From an uncultured Roseobacter sp. (GTDB lineage: Bacteria; Pseudomonadota; Alphaproteobacteria; Rhodobacterales; Rhodobacteraceae), in contig NZ_CANKYM010000009.1 in assembly GCF_947488185.1 (NCBI RefSeq), positions 1-64,000 of the forward strand: a DNA stretch of 64,000 nucleotides, given 5' to 3'. Shown piece by piece: positions 16,856 through 25,924 of this stretch. Below the pieces are notes generated by a model. That model made no database searches and was not told the DNA's origin. It saw only the letters and a program-made list of their open reading frames with translations. How positions within the stretch are numbered: the first letter of the stretch is position 1; each line of letters starts with the position of its first letter. Position numbers and translations under genes: made by a program.

Positions 16856-18799
16856 ATGCCCGTGTCTCCTAAGATGGCATATCGCCCGGATATCGATGGC
16901 TTGCGTGCCGTCGCGATCCTGCTGGTTTGTATCTTCCACTTCAGGCTTTTGCCGATCGGCGAGGCCGGTTTCATCGGCGTGGACATCTTTTTCGTGATCT
17001 CGGGTTTTCTGATCACCCGTATCATCACCGACGGGCTGTCCGCGGGCAAATTCCGTCTGGGCACGTTCTACTATCGGCGGGTACGACGCCTGTACCCGGC
17101 CATGCTGGTTGTGCTGGTCCTGTATCTGCTTGCCGGGTGGATTCTGTTTCTGCCCGCGCTCTTTGAGGAACTGGCCTGGGAGACGCTGTTTTCCTCGATT
17201 TACGGCATCAACATCTATTTGTGGCGGTCGGTGAACTATTTTGGCGTACAGGCCGACAGCAAGCCGCTGCTGCACATGTGGTCACTTGCCGTGGAGGAGC
17301 AGTTCTACCTGTTTTACCCGTTGTTCCTGATCGGGCTTTACAGGCTGTGCCGCGGCCGGTCCGGGCAGCTTCTGGGTATTGTCGTGGTTTTTATGCTGGG
17401 GTCTTTTGCACTGGGTTGGTTTGCTTCCTACTGGAAACCGCAGGCAGCCTTTTACCTGTTGCCGACCCGGGCATGGGAATTGATGGCAGGGGGCGTGTTG
17501 GCCATGGTGGTGCAGCAGGGCCCGCTGCCGAAGGCTTTTGTGCGTCTGGCCGGTCCGGCAGCTGTCCTGTTGCTGGGGGCGGCCATGGTACTGCACCACG
17601 GCCAGATCGCCTTTCCAGGCTGGTTTGCGGCGCTGCCGGTCCTGTCAGGTGTTCTGTTCATCGTGGCGGGGCAGGACATGCACACACCGCTCAGCCGTCT
17701 CTTGTCGAGCCGGCCAATGGTCTTTTTCGGAAATATTTCCTACCCGCTTTACCTGGTGCACTGGCCGGTCAAGATCATCCTGCAGGACGGGTTTGCAGAG
17801 GATACGCTGATCCTGAGAGCATTGGGGTTCGGCCTGTCGATCCTGTTGGCAGCGGTGATCTACGCTTGCGTGGAAACACCGGTGCGTACGGGCCGGTGGC
17901 TTCCTGCGCCGCAGCGCTTTCTGGGGCTGACGGCGGGACTGCAGGCCGGTGTGCTGGCGGTTTGCGCGCTGATCTTCACCACCCAGGGTCTGCCGGAGCG
18001 TTTTGACCCGCAGGTCCGTCAGGTGCTCAGCTATACATCTGATGCCCCCCGGGAGTTTATCGGATGCGAGTACTCCAGTGGCGGGGTCCGGTTTGATTGC
18101 ATTGTCGGGGATCCGGATGCGGTTCCCGAGACATTGCTGATCGGGGACAGCCATCTTTATGCCCTGTCAGGCGCACTGGATCTTATGCTGCGTCAGCAAG
18201 GGGCCTCGGCAGTGCTGTCGTTTGCTTACGGATGCCTGCCCGTGCGTGACGCAGGCCGTTTTCAATGTCGGGACTTTGTGCGCGATGTCTTTGCCCGGGC
18301 TGAAAATACGCCGCAGATCAGGACGGTACTGATCGCCTCCGCCTGGACGCGCCCCTATTCTGCGGGTGGTAGCTATTTCTATGACGGTGTCCTGCTGCAG
18401 GGGGCCAGCGGTCTGAAGATGTTCGAGACAAAGCTGGCAGAAACGGTTGTGCGTTTGCAGCAGACGGGCAAGGTGGTCATTCTGGTCGACCCGATGTACC
18501 GCGCCCGGCACCCGGTTCCTCAGGCGCTGGCGCGGGCGGCCGCCTTTGGCACCCAATGGCCGCTGGATATGCCCCGGGCCGATTACGACGCGCAATTCGC
18601 CCATCTCTTTGCCCAGTTCGAGGTTTTGCAGGAGCGTGGTGTGCGCCGTGTGTCGCTGGTGGATGATCTCTGCCGGTCGGGGACCTGTCCGGCGCTCTGG
18701 AACGGCAAGCCGGTCTTTACCGATGCCACGCATATGGCGCGGCACATGCAGGGGTATTTTGCACAGGTGCTGGCAGACAGTCTGGCAGACATGTTCTAG
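16856..18799 (+). CDS. OafA-like acyltransferase with C-terminal SGNH domain (second copy)
   Basis: A 647-aa paralogue of the preceding gene with the same architecture: acyltransferase-3 membrane domain (YRPDIDGLRAVAILLVCIFHF; R17, H28) and a C-terminal SGNH domain with LLIGDSHLYALSG and FTDATHMA. Sequence agreement with its neighbour is strongest in the first two helices and the HMWSLAVEEQFY loop, and much lower in the SGNH part. That suggests an old duplication with divergent acceptor specificity rather than a recent copy. It converges on the PP-loop gene, with 28 bases between the stop codons. Confidence 0.92.
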   Translation: MPVSPKMAYRPDIDGLRAVAILLVCIFHFRLLPIGEAGFIGVDIFFVISGFLITRIITDGLSAGKFRLGTFYYRRVRRLYPAMLVVLVLYLLAGWILFLPALFEELAWETLFSSIYGINIYLWRSVNYFGVQADSKPLLHMWSLAVEEQFYLFYPLFLIGLYRLCRGRSGQLLGIVVVFMLGSFALGWFASYWKPQAAFYLLPTRAWELMAGGVLAMVVQQGPLPKAFVRLAGPAAVLLLGAAMVLHHGQIAFPGWFAALPVLSGVLFIVAGQDMHTPLSRLLSSRPMVFFGNISYPLYLVHWPVKIILQDGFAEDTLILRALGFGLSILLAAVIYACVETPVRTGRWLPAPQRFLGLTAGLQAGVLAVCALIFTTQGLPERFDPQVRQVLSYTSDAPREFIGCEYSSGGVRFDCIVGDPDAVPETLLIGDSHLYALSGALDLMLRQQGASAVLSFAYGCLPVRDAGRFQCRDFVRDVFARAENTPQIRTVLIASAWTRPYSAGGSYFYDGVLLQGASGLKMFETKLAETVVRLQQTGKVVILVDPMYRARHPVPQALARAAAFGTQWPLDMPRADYDAQFAHLFAQFEVLQERGVRRVSLVDDLCRSGTCPALWNGKPVFTDATHMARHMQGYFAQVLADSLADMF

Positions 18800-18827
18800 G
18801 AGGCCCCACCAGGGGTGCTGCTGCGTC

Positions 18828-20078
18828 TTAGCCGGGCTGTCTGCGCATCTTGCGCCGCAGCGCGCCAAGCTTCTGCCGGGTGGTTGGAGACAGGCCATTG
18901 CGCCAGACGCGGCGCAGGCGTTGTTTCAGCCAGGTTTCCGGGGCAACGAGGCCTTTCTCAAGCATCAGGTTGTAGACATCGAGATCGGCCGGTTTGTTGT
19001 TCATGGCGCTGTCACGGACGGTATTGAAATAGATAGTCCTGTCGCGGTGGTAGCGATCGACGTCGAAGACCGCGGAGAATGCATCCAGCGCGCCGCACAG
19101 ATCAAGAGAGACCATCGTGCGGGAGCATTTCCAGCACTTCGAGCAATTCTTGTAAGGCAGGGTCATCCGGATGCGGGCACCGGTGGCGCAAACGTCCAGA
19201 TGCGACATCGCGGGGCCATAGCCGGCAACGATCCGGGTCTTGTCCATCCGTGTCAGGCCTGCGCCCGCCGACAGGACTCGCATGTTTTCCGAGGCCAGCA
19301 GGGGCAGCAGGATGGGTTCGATATCGGCAATGGCGTAGTGGCCCTTATTGATCTGGGGAAAGGGGAATGCAGAGGAATAGAGATAGGTCTGGAAGACATC
19401 CCCAAAGAAGTACGCAGCGGCGGTGTTGCGCAAAATATGGGTCTTCTCAAAGGCGCAATCCGGTCCGGAGTAGAAATCCGCAATATTCGTCGCCAGCGTG
19501 AACCATTCCAACCCGTTCTCAATGGCGTAGGTGCGCACGCGGGTGCAGTATTCGCGGTAGAGTGGTTCGGATTCCGACGTGTCCCCCATGGCGCCCACAT
19601 CAAACGTGGTCAGGCTGTCGAGGCGCAGCGCGGGGGGCATGTCGGCGCCTTCGAACATGGCCAGGGTGGTGAAGGAATCCACACCGGCAGAGAAACCGGT
19701 TGCGACGCGCGTACCCGGCGTTGGGGTGTCCTGCGGCGTCGCCGTAATCCGGATCTGCGACAGGTTCGCGTTATAGACGGTCAGAAGGTGCTGAATGTCG
19801 TTGTTCAGGTTGTAAAGCAGCAATGGAGAGACAGGCGCATCGATATGCAGGTCTTCTCCCATGGCCATTGCGGGGATCAGCAGGGAGAGGACGGCCCAGT
19901 TCCCATTGGGGTGCCGCTCGGGAAGGGTACGGGCCTCGCCCGTGAAAATCAATTCATCGGGCAAGCCTTTGCCCGTCACCGTACAGCGAAATTCCCGGCG
20001 GACCGCAGGAATGCCGCCAAGGCCTTCGATTTCCTGATCACCGATCTGATTGAATTCAAATTGTGTTGCGGTGATCAT
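18828..20078 (-). CDS. PP-loop (QueC-like) ATPase superfamily protein
   Basis: A 416-aa soluble protein. A PP-loop ATP-binding motif (FSAGVDS, 129-135) lies in a central HUP-type domain. A cysteine cluster follows (C297, then C312, C315, C318 in NCSKCWKC). QueC, the 7-cyano-7-deazaguanine synthase, has the same order of PP-loop and CGxCxxC zinc site, so adenylation of a carboxylate or amide followed by nitrogen or sulfur transfer is plausible. The N-terminal 120 residues and C-terminal basic tail (about 380-416) are not familiar. It lies among EPS genes with a CTERM protein and a glycosyltransferase-like gene on the same strand. The true reaction is unknown; a sugar-acid amidation role is only inference. 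Confidence 0.65.
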   Translation of the reverse strand: MITATQFEFNQIGDQEIEGLGGIPAVRREFRCTVTGKGLPDELIFTGEARTLPERHPNGNWAVLSLLIPAMAMGEDLHIDAPVSPLLLYNLNNDIQHLLTVYNANLSQIRITATPQDTPTPGTRVATGFSAGVDSFTTLAMFEGADMPPALRLDSLTTFDVGAMGDTSESEPLYREYCTRVRTYAIENGLEWFTLATNIADFYSGPDCAFEKTHILRNTAAAYFFGDVFQTYLYSSAFPFPQINKGHYAIADIEPILLPLLASENMRVLSAGAGLTRMDKTRIVAGYGPAMSHLDVCATGARIRMTLPYKNCSKCWKCSRTMVSLDLCGALDAFSAVFDVDRYHRDRTIYFNTVRDSAMNNKPADLDVYNLMLEKGLVAPETWLKQRLRRVWRNGLSPTTRQKLGALRRKMRRQPG

Positions 20079-20176
20079 CGCTTAGCATTTCCCGGATGGC
20101 AGATGTGTGCCTTTATATCCGCAGCGGGCAGTGCCTCAAGGCCAAAGGCCGTGTGTCCTCCCGGCAGGGGCGGATC

Positions 20177-20884
20177 TCAGGCGCGGAATATCCCGCGCGT
20201 CCGCCGACGATACCAGAGCCAGGGCACCAGAGCCGAGCCATAAAGGATCACGCCCGGGGGCAGGGGGTTGGGATAGATGGGGATGTCGGGGTTGGTGATC
20301 CGCACGTTGGCCAGATCGAAGCGCGCCCCGGGGCCAAACCGCTGAAAGTGAAGATTGCCCGATATACCATCGCTGAAGTCCTCGCCGAAGATATCTCCGT
20401 CGTCAAAAAACGTCAGCGTGCCGTTCCCATCCTCCAAAAGACCGAGAGACCATTCCCATGGCCCTCCCAATGCCCCGCGAAAGCTCAGATCCACCGGGTC
20501 AAGGGCGACGCTGTGCAGGCGTGGGCCAAACCCATAGATGAATTCACCCGGAACCGGCCCGCACAAAATGCCCGACAGGCAGCTGAGCCTGCCGGTGTCG
20601 GTGCCCACATCCGCCGAGAAGCCCAGGCGCACAGTACCGGTCTGTCCGGCGAGGCTACCCAGAATGTGGTGGTGCTGGATGGCAAGTGCGTGTTCTGCGG
20701 GGGTCGGCTCGGAAGCCCTGGGGGTGCCGTCCATGGTTGAGACATCTACCGACGTGAAATGTATGTCGCTGCCGGTGATATCGAAGTCATAGTACAGCGT
20801 TTTCGCAGACGCGGCGGTAATTGCCATGCTCTGGACGACAAAGAGGGACAGACAGAGCTGTCGGATGCGGGCGTAAAAGGACAT
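20177..20884 (-). CDS. Exported protein with degenerate PEP-CTERM-like C-terminus
   Basis: A 235-aa protein from ATG 20884. A Sec signal peptide (hydrophobic LCLSLFVVQSMAITA, cleavage after ASA near residue 27) is followed by a mostly beta, Gly/Asp-rich domain of unknown function. The C-terminus has NPLPPGVILYG (206-216), a short hydrophobic run and an RRR basic patch, which is the plan of VPLPA-CTERM signals with altered residues. It is therefore probably processed by the XrtD encoded at 11906-13510. The hydrophobic part is interrupted by Pro221 and Trp222, so sorting may be inefficient. A perfect CtrA-like box lies about 50 bases upstream. Confidence 0.72.
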   Translation of the reverse strand: MSFYARIRQLCLSLFVVQSMAITAASAKTLYYDFDITGSDIHFTSVDVSTMDGTPRASEPTPAEHALAIQHHHILGSLAGQTGTVRLGFSADVGTDTGRLSCLSGILCGPVPGEFIYGFGPRLHSVALDPVDLSFRGALGGPWEWSLGLLEDGNGTLTFFDDGDIFGEDFSDGISGNLHFQRFGPGARFDLANVRITNPDIPIYPNPLPPGVILYGSALVPWLWYRRRTRGIFRA

Positions 20885-20933
20885 TTTAAACAGGCTTTCA
20901 AAAAGACAAATCACAACAAATTACGGCGTCATG

Positions 20934-20948
20934 TTAACTCTTTTTTAA
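20934..20948 (-). promoter_or_regulatory. CtrA-like binding box TTAA-N7-TTAA
   Basis: TTAACTCTTTTTTAA, followed by C, matches the CtrA consensus TTAA-N7-TTAAC exactly. It lies 50-64 bases upstream of the ATG of the minus-strand CTERM-like gene, a usual promoter distance. Regulation by the CtrA phosphorelay is inferred from the motif only. Confidence 0.5.
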
Positions 20949-21074
20949 CTGAACCCAAAGCTGACAAGCGTGTTTTCGGAGTGCCTGACGGCGCTTTATG
21001 CCTCTGCGTACACCCTGGCCGGGAAGGCATAAATTTTTTGCCCGGATAGGGTGAAATTCTGCAGGCAGGTGATG

Positions 21075-22106
21075 TCAGACGGCAGCCCCGAGCTGCGCGT
21101 CCAGTGCCTCCAGACGTGCCGTGATGCGGGACATCTCCCCGGTCAGTTTCGGGGCATCGATGCCAAGCTGATCCACAAGCGCCTTCAGACGCCATCGCCA
21201 GTCGAGCCGGGCCAGAGCCATGCGGTGATTGAGCAGCGGAATCCGGTCTGTCCAGTTGGCCCGTGCCTGGACCAGCCTCTGAACATTGGCAGTAAGATCT
21301 ATGGCGTCGAAGGTCAGGAGCGCTTCGGGCCACAGCAGATCGACTGATCGATCCTGATCCGGCGGGATGCCGGCCACTACGGCCCCGGCGGCCAGGGCAT
21401 CAGTCCAGCGGGCCGTAATGTAGTCCTGGGTCGGATGCGTATAGTGGGCAGGTGCGGCCAGGTTCGAATGCGCAATGACATAGCGTACCTGACCGACACA
21501 GCGCATCAGGGCCGCGTGATTTTCGAGCGGATTGTCAAAAAACGGGGGACGACCGGAAAAGCTGAGCCCGTGATCGGCACAGACCCTGGCCGAGCGGTCG
21601 TCATCGTCCCAGGCCGGGGGCTGGCGGCCCAGGCGCAGCACATCGACAGTCCGGTCCGTGGCGGCCGACCCCAGCCCGAGTGCATCGGTTCCCCAGTTCA
21701 GCACGATAACCGGCTTGCCGGATATGCGGCGGTAGATCTCTTCATCATTGGGACGGGTGACGGCCAGAAGATCGTAAGGCCCCATCCGCCAGCCAGCGGG
21801 GATATCTTCGTGACGGAACCCGTCAATCACCCAGGCGATCATGAAGCCGTAGTGGCGCATCAACTCCGGCGGCAGGAGGCTGGCATGCAGGTCATGCGGA
21901 CCACGTGCAATGACAAGCAGACCCTTGTCGTCATTTCCTTTGGGTCGACGCATCAGGGACGTGAGTTTTTCCAGGGCGCTTGGCTGATGTGCGAGGATGC
22001 TGCGGGCCTCGCCGCCCATCAGATCGGCGGCCAGCGCGGCGAGCCGGTCTATCGGATACCAGCCAGCGGTCGTCACGCCGATGTGGATCACGTCTATCTT
22101 TGTCAT
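21075..22106 (-). CDS. GT-B (family 1-like) glycosyltransferase, putative
   Basis: A 343-aa soluble protein from ATG 22106; the frame is open to 22160. I recognise a glycosyltransferase group 1-like plan rather than a precise family. The N-terminus MTKIDVIHIGVTTAGWYPIDRL looks like the first Rossmann strand. A central LNWGTDALGLG region follows, and the C-terminal DYITARWTDALAAGAVVAG is where GT-B enzymes carry the E-x7-E type donor site. It is read divergently from the pyruvyl transferase at 22249. It may add a sugar to the EPS; the activity needs confirmation. Confidence 0.6.
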   Translation of the reverse strand: MTKIDVIHIGVTTAGWYPIDRLAALAADLMGGEARSILAHQPSALEKLTSLMRRPKGNDDKGLLVIARGPHDLHASLLPPELMRHYGFMIAWVIDGFRHEDIPAGWRMGPYDLLAVTRPNDEEIYRRISGKPVIVLNWGTDALGLGSAATDRTVDVLRLGRQPPAWDDDDRSARVCADHGLSFSGRPPFFDNPLENHAALMRCVGQVRYVIAHSNLAAPAHYTHPTQDYITARWTDALAAGAVVAGIPPDQDRSVDLLWPEALLTFDAIDLTANVQRLVQARANWTDRIPLLNHRMALARLDWRWRLKALVDQLGIDAPKLTGEMSRITARLEALDAQLGAAV

Positions 22107-22248
22107 ATGCGCGGCCTGTGTGTTTTGCGTCTTATGGCACAAGAAAAAGATAATATGCATTTAATAAACAGGGGCAGTTGGCTAATGTGCGCCAAAGCGT
22201 CCAGGACCGCCCCTGGCGGCATATGAACCTGTCCAAAGGGTGAGCGTA

Positions 22249-23121
22249 ATGAGTGCAAGGCTGGTCCACTACAAAGCGGATTCCGGAAATGTGGGAGACG
22301 ACTTCAGCGCGTGGATGTTTTCTCGCCTGCTGTCGCAGCCGCTGGATGACACGTCCGGGACAATCCTGTTCGGTGTCGGGTCCATTCTGGATCAACGGTT
22401 CGTGCCTGACGTGCCGGACAGTGCTCTGAAATGCTGTGTGTTTGGCAGCGGGGCCCGCGGTCCGAACAAGGTTCCTGACATATCACGGGGCGATTGGCAT
22501 ATCTATTGTGTCCGTGGCCCGCTGACGGCACGTGCCCTGGGCGTGTCCTGTGACCTGGCGGTTTGTGATCCTGGTATTCTGGCCCCGGTACTTTACCCGG
22601 CTGAAAAAACGTCCCGGGGTCCGATCGGGATCGTGCCCTATTTTACGGCGTCGCATGCACTTTGGTCCCAGGTCGCGGAGAAGGCGGGATGGAAAATCGT
22701 TTCACCGCATCTGGGGGTGGAAGACTTCATTCATGCGCTTCTGGGCTGCGAAAAGGTCTTTTGTGAAAGCATGCATGGTGCGATTTTTGCAGATGCCTAT
22801 GGCATTCCCTGGTGCCCCTTGTCGGCGACGGGGGCCGCAGGCGAAGGCAGGACCCATGCCTATAAGTGGACGGATTGGACTGCGTCGGTGGGGCTTGGAT
22901 TTGACAGTATCAAGTTGCCGAACATGGCCTCGGGCGGGCGCCCCGGTCTGCAGCAGTCGCTACGGGAAAAGGCCAAGGTCACATTTGTGGCGCGCCGGTT
23001 GAAACAGGCCGCGAATGCGGATGTCTTTCAGGTGTCCGATCGGGCGCTGTTGGCCGCGCATCAGTCGCGGCTGCAAACGCTGGCCACACAGATGCAGGAC
23101 GATCTGGCCCGGGATCCCTGA
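22249..23121 (+). CDS. Polysaccharide pyruvyl transferase family protein (ExoV-like)
   Basis: A 290-aa enzyme resembling ExoV of succinoglycan synthesis. The N-terminus LVHYKADSGNVGDDFSAWM, the central LFGVGSILDQRF, and CVRGPLTARALG are the conserved PEP-dependent pyruvyl transferase blocks. ESMHGAIFADAYGIPW near residue 171 replaces the S-x-R-L-H motif region. It should add a pyruvate ketal to an EPS sugar. ATG 22249 is preferred because AAAGGG lies about 9 bases upstream. It converges on the GT2 gene whose stop is at 23141. Confidence 0.88.
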   Translation: MSARLVHYKADSGNVGDDFSAWMFSRLLSQPLDDTSGTILFGVGSILDQRFVPDVPDSALKCCVFGSGARGPNKVPDISRGDWHIYCVRGPLTARALGVSCDLAVCDPGILAPVLYPAEKTSRGPIGIVPYFTASHALWSQVAEKAGWKIVSPHLGVEDFIHALLGCEKVFCESMHGAIFADAYGIPWCPLSATGAAGEGRTHAYKWTDWTASVGLGFDSIKLPNMASGGRPGLQQSLREKAKVTFVARRLKQAANADVFQVSDRALLAAHQSRLQTLATQMQDDLARDP

Positions 23122-23140
23122 GCCAGGGCGGTCGACGGCG

Positions 23141-24109
23141 TCAGCGCTTGTATTCGATGATCCTGCTTTGACGGCGACCCAAGCGCCGCCAGAGATAGGT
23201 CAGCACGCCCTGCGCCTCGGGGAGTTTGCCCAGGGTGAGAAAGATCGCCTGCGGCCAGTCCATACCGCGCAGGCGCAACCGCAGCACCTGCAGCGGCCAG
23301 ACCAGCAACGTCCCCAGAAACCACGGCGATATGATCAGCCCGGCCAGATGCAACAGGGGCATGCCGATCCCCCAGAGCACGGTGCGCAGCAGTTCGGCAC
23401 GTTTGTGATGGTCGGGGGCGCTGCCATGCATGGCGACGCCTTCGGCGTAGGTATAGCCCGCGCGCCGCGCCCGCTGCCACCACTGGCTGAACCGCGTGAT
23501 ATTGGCGTCATGCAGGGTCATCTCCGCGTCCAGTCGCCAGATCTGCCACCCGGCGTGGCGCAACCGCAGACACATCTCCGGTTCCTCTCCGGCAATCAGA
23601 TCGGGGTTGTAGCCCTCTACCGCGCGCAATGCCTGCGTCCGCATGAGCGCATCGCCGCCACAGGCCAGCGCCCTGCCAACGGGCGTGTCCCATTCGGCAT
23701 CGATCATCCGGTTGTAAATCGTGGCCTCGGGAAAGCGTTCGCGTCGTCGGCCGCAGGCCACGGCGGCCTCCGGATGTGCTTCCAGAAACGAAAAAGCCGT
23801 CTCGATCCAGCCCGGTTGCAGGGCGCAGTCCCCGTCCAGAAACTGGATATAGCGCGGAGGGGTCTCCGATTTGACCGCAAGGGCCAGCCCGGTATTGCGC
23901 GCCCGGGCTGCGGTGAAGGGTTTCGACATGTCAAGCTCAACGACCTGCGCGCCGCGTGCCCGCGCCGCTGCCTGGCTGCCGTCGGTCGAGCCGCTGTCCA
24001 CATAGATGACCTGGTCCGCCTGTCCCGCCAGCGCATCCAGGCAGTCGATCAGGCGGCTCCCCTCATTGCGCCCGATAACCACCGCATGGATGTGGACATC
24101 CCGGCTCAT
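23141..24109 (-). CDS. Family 2 glycosyltransferase with C-terminal membrane segments
   Basis: A 322-aa GT2 protein: HAVVIGRNEGSRLIDCLDAL at the start, VDSGSTDGS as nucleotide site, FLDGDCALQPGW as the DXD-type motif, and EEPEMCLRLRHAGW as the catalytic ED region. Two hydrophobic segments near residues 243-280 should anchor it in the inner membrane, as in ExoA-like succinoglycan transferases. The ATG at 24109 overlaps the stop of the sulfotransferase gene by 4 bases (ATGA), showing coupling. It is the last gene of the minus-strand operon 27415-23141. Confidence 0.9.
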   Translation of the reverse strand: MSRDVHIHAVVIGRNEGSRLIDCLDALAGQADQVIYVDSGSTDGSQAAARARGAQVVELDMSKPFTAARARNTGLALAVKSETPPRYIQFLDGDCALQPGWIETAFSFLEAHPEAAVACGRRRERFPEATIYNRMIDAEWDTPVGRALACGGDALMRTQALRAVEGYNPDLIAGEEPEMCLRLRHAGWQIWRLDAEMTLHDANITRFSQWWQRARRAGYTYAEGVAMHGSAPDHHKRAELLRTVLWGIGMPLLHLAGLIISPWFLGTLLVWPLQVLRLRLRGMDWPQAIFLTLGKLPEAQGVLTYLWRRLGRRQSRIIEYKR

Positions 24110-24951
24110 TGTGGCGCAAAGGGGTAGCACAGGTCGAGCGCGGGGTGGTCGGGGAATATCGCCGCCAGTCTGTCGCGGTCTTCCACGAAGCGGGTTTCAA
24201 TGCGATTCTGCAGGTCCTTGGGGATTTCCGGCCGGGTGGTCATGGTGCGTTTGGCCCGGATCCAGGCGCGCAAGGATTTGGGCACCAGCCTGCGCCGCAG
24301 GGCCGCTGCTACGGGGTGATCGATCAGCAGCCCCTGCAGGGGCAGCCGGCGCATTCGTTCTGCCGAGATATTCTGTGCGGGCAGATCATGCACCCAGGCG
24401 GCCGTGTCGGGCAGACCCAGAAAGGCTGCGATCCGGGTGAATTCAGCGTCTGGATCCGCCTTGATCTGTTCCAGGCTGGTGAGATGAATATGCGCTGCCC
24501 CATAGGCCTCCACGAAAGGTGTGATTTGCATGCCGTAGCATCCGTAGGAGGTGATTTCCTCGCTGCTTTCGAAGGCCTGGACCGGATCGGATGACATGCG
24601 CCCTTCTGACCATTCGTGAATGTAGTGAGACACGGCACGGGTCATGGGGTTGCGGATCATGTAGACCAGCCTGGGCGCTGCGAGCAGGGCCGTCATGCGG
24701 GCCACGGTGTCAGGATAGGTGGGCAGCTTGGTATAATGCGTACTGGCCTCGCCTTTCAGATCACCGGGGGCGGCTTCGGCATAGAGGGCGGCATACCAAT
24801 CGGTTCCCCGTGCATAGATATCATCGTCGGAAAAGAAGTTAGGTTCCTTGGGCGTTGTCATGAACACCCCGTCCTGAAGCCCAAGCTGTGTGGCCAGCGT
24901 GGATGTCCCGCATTTCATGGCACCAATGAGCAGGAAATCCGGCTGCGCCAT
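24106..24951 (-). CDS. Sulfotransferase family protein
   Basis: A 281-aa PAPS-dependent sulfotransferase. The 5'-phosphosulfate loop DFLLIGAMKCGTSTLATQL occupies residues 5-23, and the 3'-phosphate motif is in RLVYMIRNPMTRAVSHY. It probably places sulfate on an EPS sugar, giving a strongly acidic polymer. The start is ATG 24951 with AGGAG 6 bases upstream. The GT2 stop ends at 24953, so the two genes nearly touch. A second sulfotransferase is encoded at 34426-35361. Confidence 0.92.
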   Translation of the reverse strand: MAQPDFLLIGAMKCGTSTLATQLGLQDGVFMTTPKEPNFFSDDDIYARGTDWYAALYAEAAPGDLKGEASTHYTKLPTYPDTVARMTALLAAPRLVYMIRNPMTRAVSHYIHEWSEGRMSSDPVQAFESSEEITSYGCYGMQITPFVEAYGAAHIHLTSLEQIKADPDAEFTRIAAFLGLPDTAAWVHDLPAQNISAERMRRLPLQGLLIDHPVAAALRRRLVPKSLRAWIRAKRTMTTRPEIPKDLQNRIETRFVEDRDRLAAIFPDHPALDLCYPFAPQ

Positions 24952-24952
24952 G

Positions 24953-25915
24953 TTATTCTCCTGGTGCATGGCGCGGGCCCATCGGGTGCAGCGCGTTGAT
25001 CCAGATGTCCCGGCCTTCCGATTTGACCGATGGGGGAGCTGCCCGCCCCACGAGCCCCCGGATCCGGGCAATGACCCGCCCCAGATACCACATCAGGTTC
25101 GCGGCCCATGGCCCGGTGGCCCCATAGGCCTGCCGGAAGAACCGCGTCCGCGAGGCATAAAAATAAGTGGGAAGGCGCTTGCGCTCTTTTTCCAATGTCT
25201 TCACCGGGCCGCTGCCGCCGCGATAGTGAATGGCAATGGCCTGCGTGTCCTGTACGATACCCCAGCCCGCACGGCGCGCGCGCAGGCAGTATTCGGCATC
25301 CTCGAAATACAGAAAATATCCTTCGTCCATTGGCCCGATATCGTCGATCATGCGCGCATTGAGCAGGATGCAGGCAAAGCTGGCCCATTCAACCCGGCTG
25401 GTTTCGACCGGAGGTTCCAGCGCGACGACATACCGCCTGAACAGATGTGTTACCGGGCGGCTGGAGGCTGCGCGGATCAGCTCGCTTTGCGGGCTGTGGA
25501 ACCGAAAACAGCTGACCTGAATGTCGCCGTTGTCCGTTTCGATCTGGGGCGCGACCAGCCCGGCCTCGGGATGCGCCTGTGCCGTCTGCAGGATACTGGA
25601 CAGGAAGCCCGATTTCAGGACCGCATCCGAGTTCAGCAGCAGGTAATGATCGGCTTTCACGGCCGCGATTGCGAGATTATGCCCCCCGGAAAATCCGGTA
25701 TTGGTTTCGGAACGGATCATCGTCACGGGCGTGTTCGCTGGCTGGCCATCAATCCAAGCGGCGATCTCTTCTGCGGATCCATCCCCGGAGGCATTGTCGA
25801 CGATTACGACCTGAACGGCCTGAGATCCAATATCGGCAAGGACGGATTGCAGGCAGTTTAGTGTCAGCGTCTTGGTCTTGTAATTGATAATCGAAACAAC
25901 AATCTGGGGGGTCAT
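24953..25915 (-). CDS. Family 2 glycosyltransferase (rhamnosyltransferase-like)
   Basis: A 320-aa GT2 protein with VVSIINYKTKTLTLNCLQS, VVIVDNASGDGSAEEI and the metal-site LLLNSDAVLKSGFL. The FEDAEYCLRARRAGW block with a GWGIV follow-up is typical of rhamnosyltransferase-type enzymes (WbbL/RfbF). dTDP-rhamnose made by the rml genes at 43200-46530 is a natural donor candidate, but that is inference. It is second in the minus-strand operon, 9 bases after the polymerase stop and 1 base before the sulfotransferase start. Confidence 0.9.
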   Translation of the reverse strand: MTPQIVVSIINYKTKTLTLNCLQSVLADIGSQAVQVVIVDNASGDGSAEEIAAWIDGQPANTPVTMIRSETNTGFSGGHNLAIAAVKADHYLLLNSDAVLKSGFLSSILQTAQAHPEAGLVAPQIETDNGDIQVSCFRFHSPQSELIRAASSRPVTHLFRRYVVALEPPVETSRVEWASFACILLNARMIDDIGPMDEGYFLYFEDAEYCLRARRAGWGIVQDTQAIAIHYRGGSGPVKTLEKERKRLPTYFYASRTRFFRQAYGATGPWAANLMWYLGRVIARIRGLVGRAAPPSVKSEGRDIWINALHPMGPRHAPGE

Positions 25916-25924
25916 AAAAACGAG

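Noticed and set aside
18447..20243. A 598-codon open frame on the plus strand
   Set aside because: It is antisense to the PP-loop gene and overlaps the end of an acyltransferase gene; its composition is that of a mirror frame in GC-rich DNA and it has no motif.
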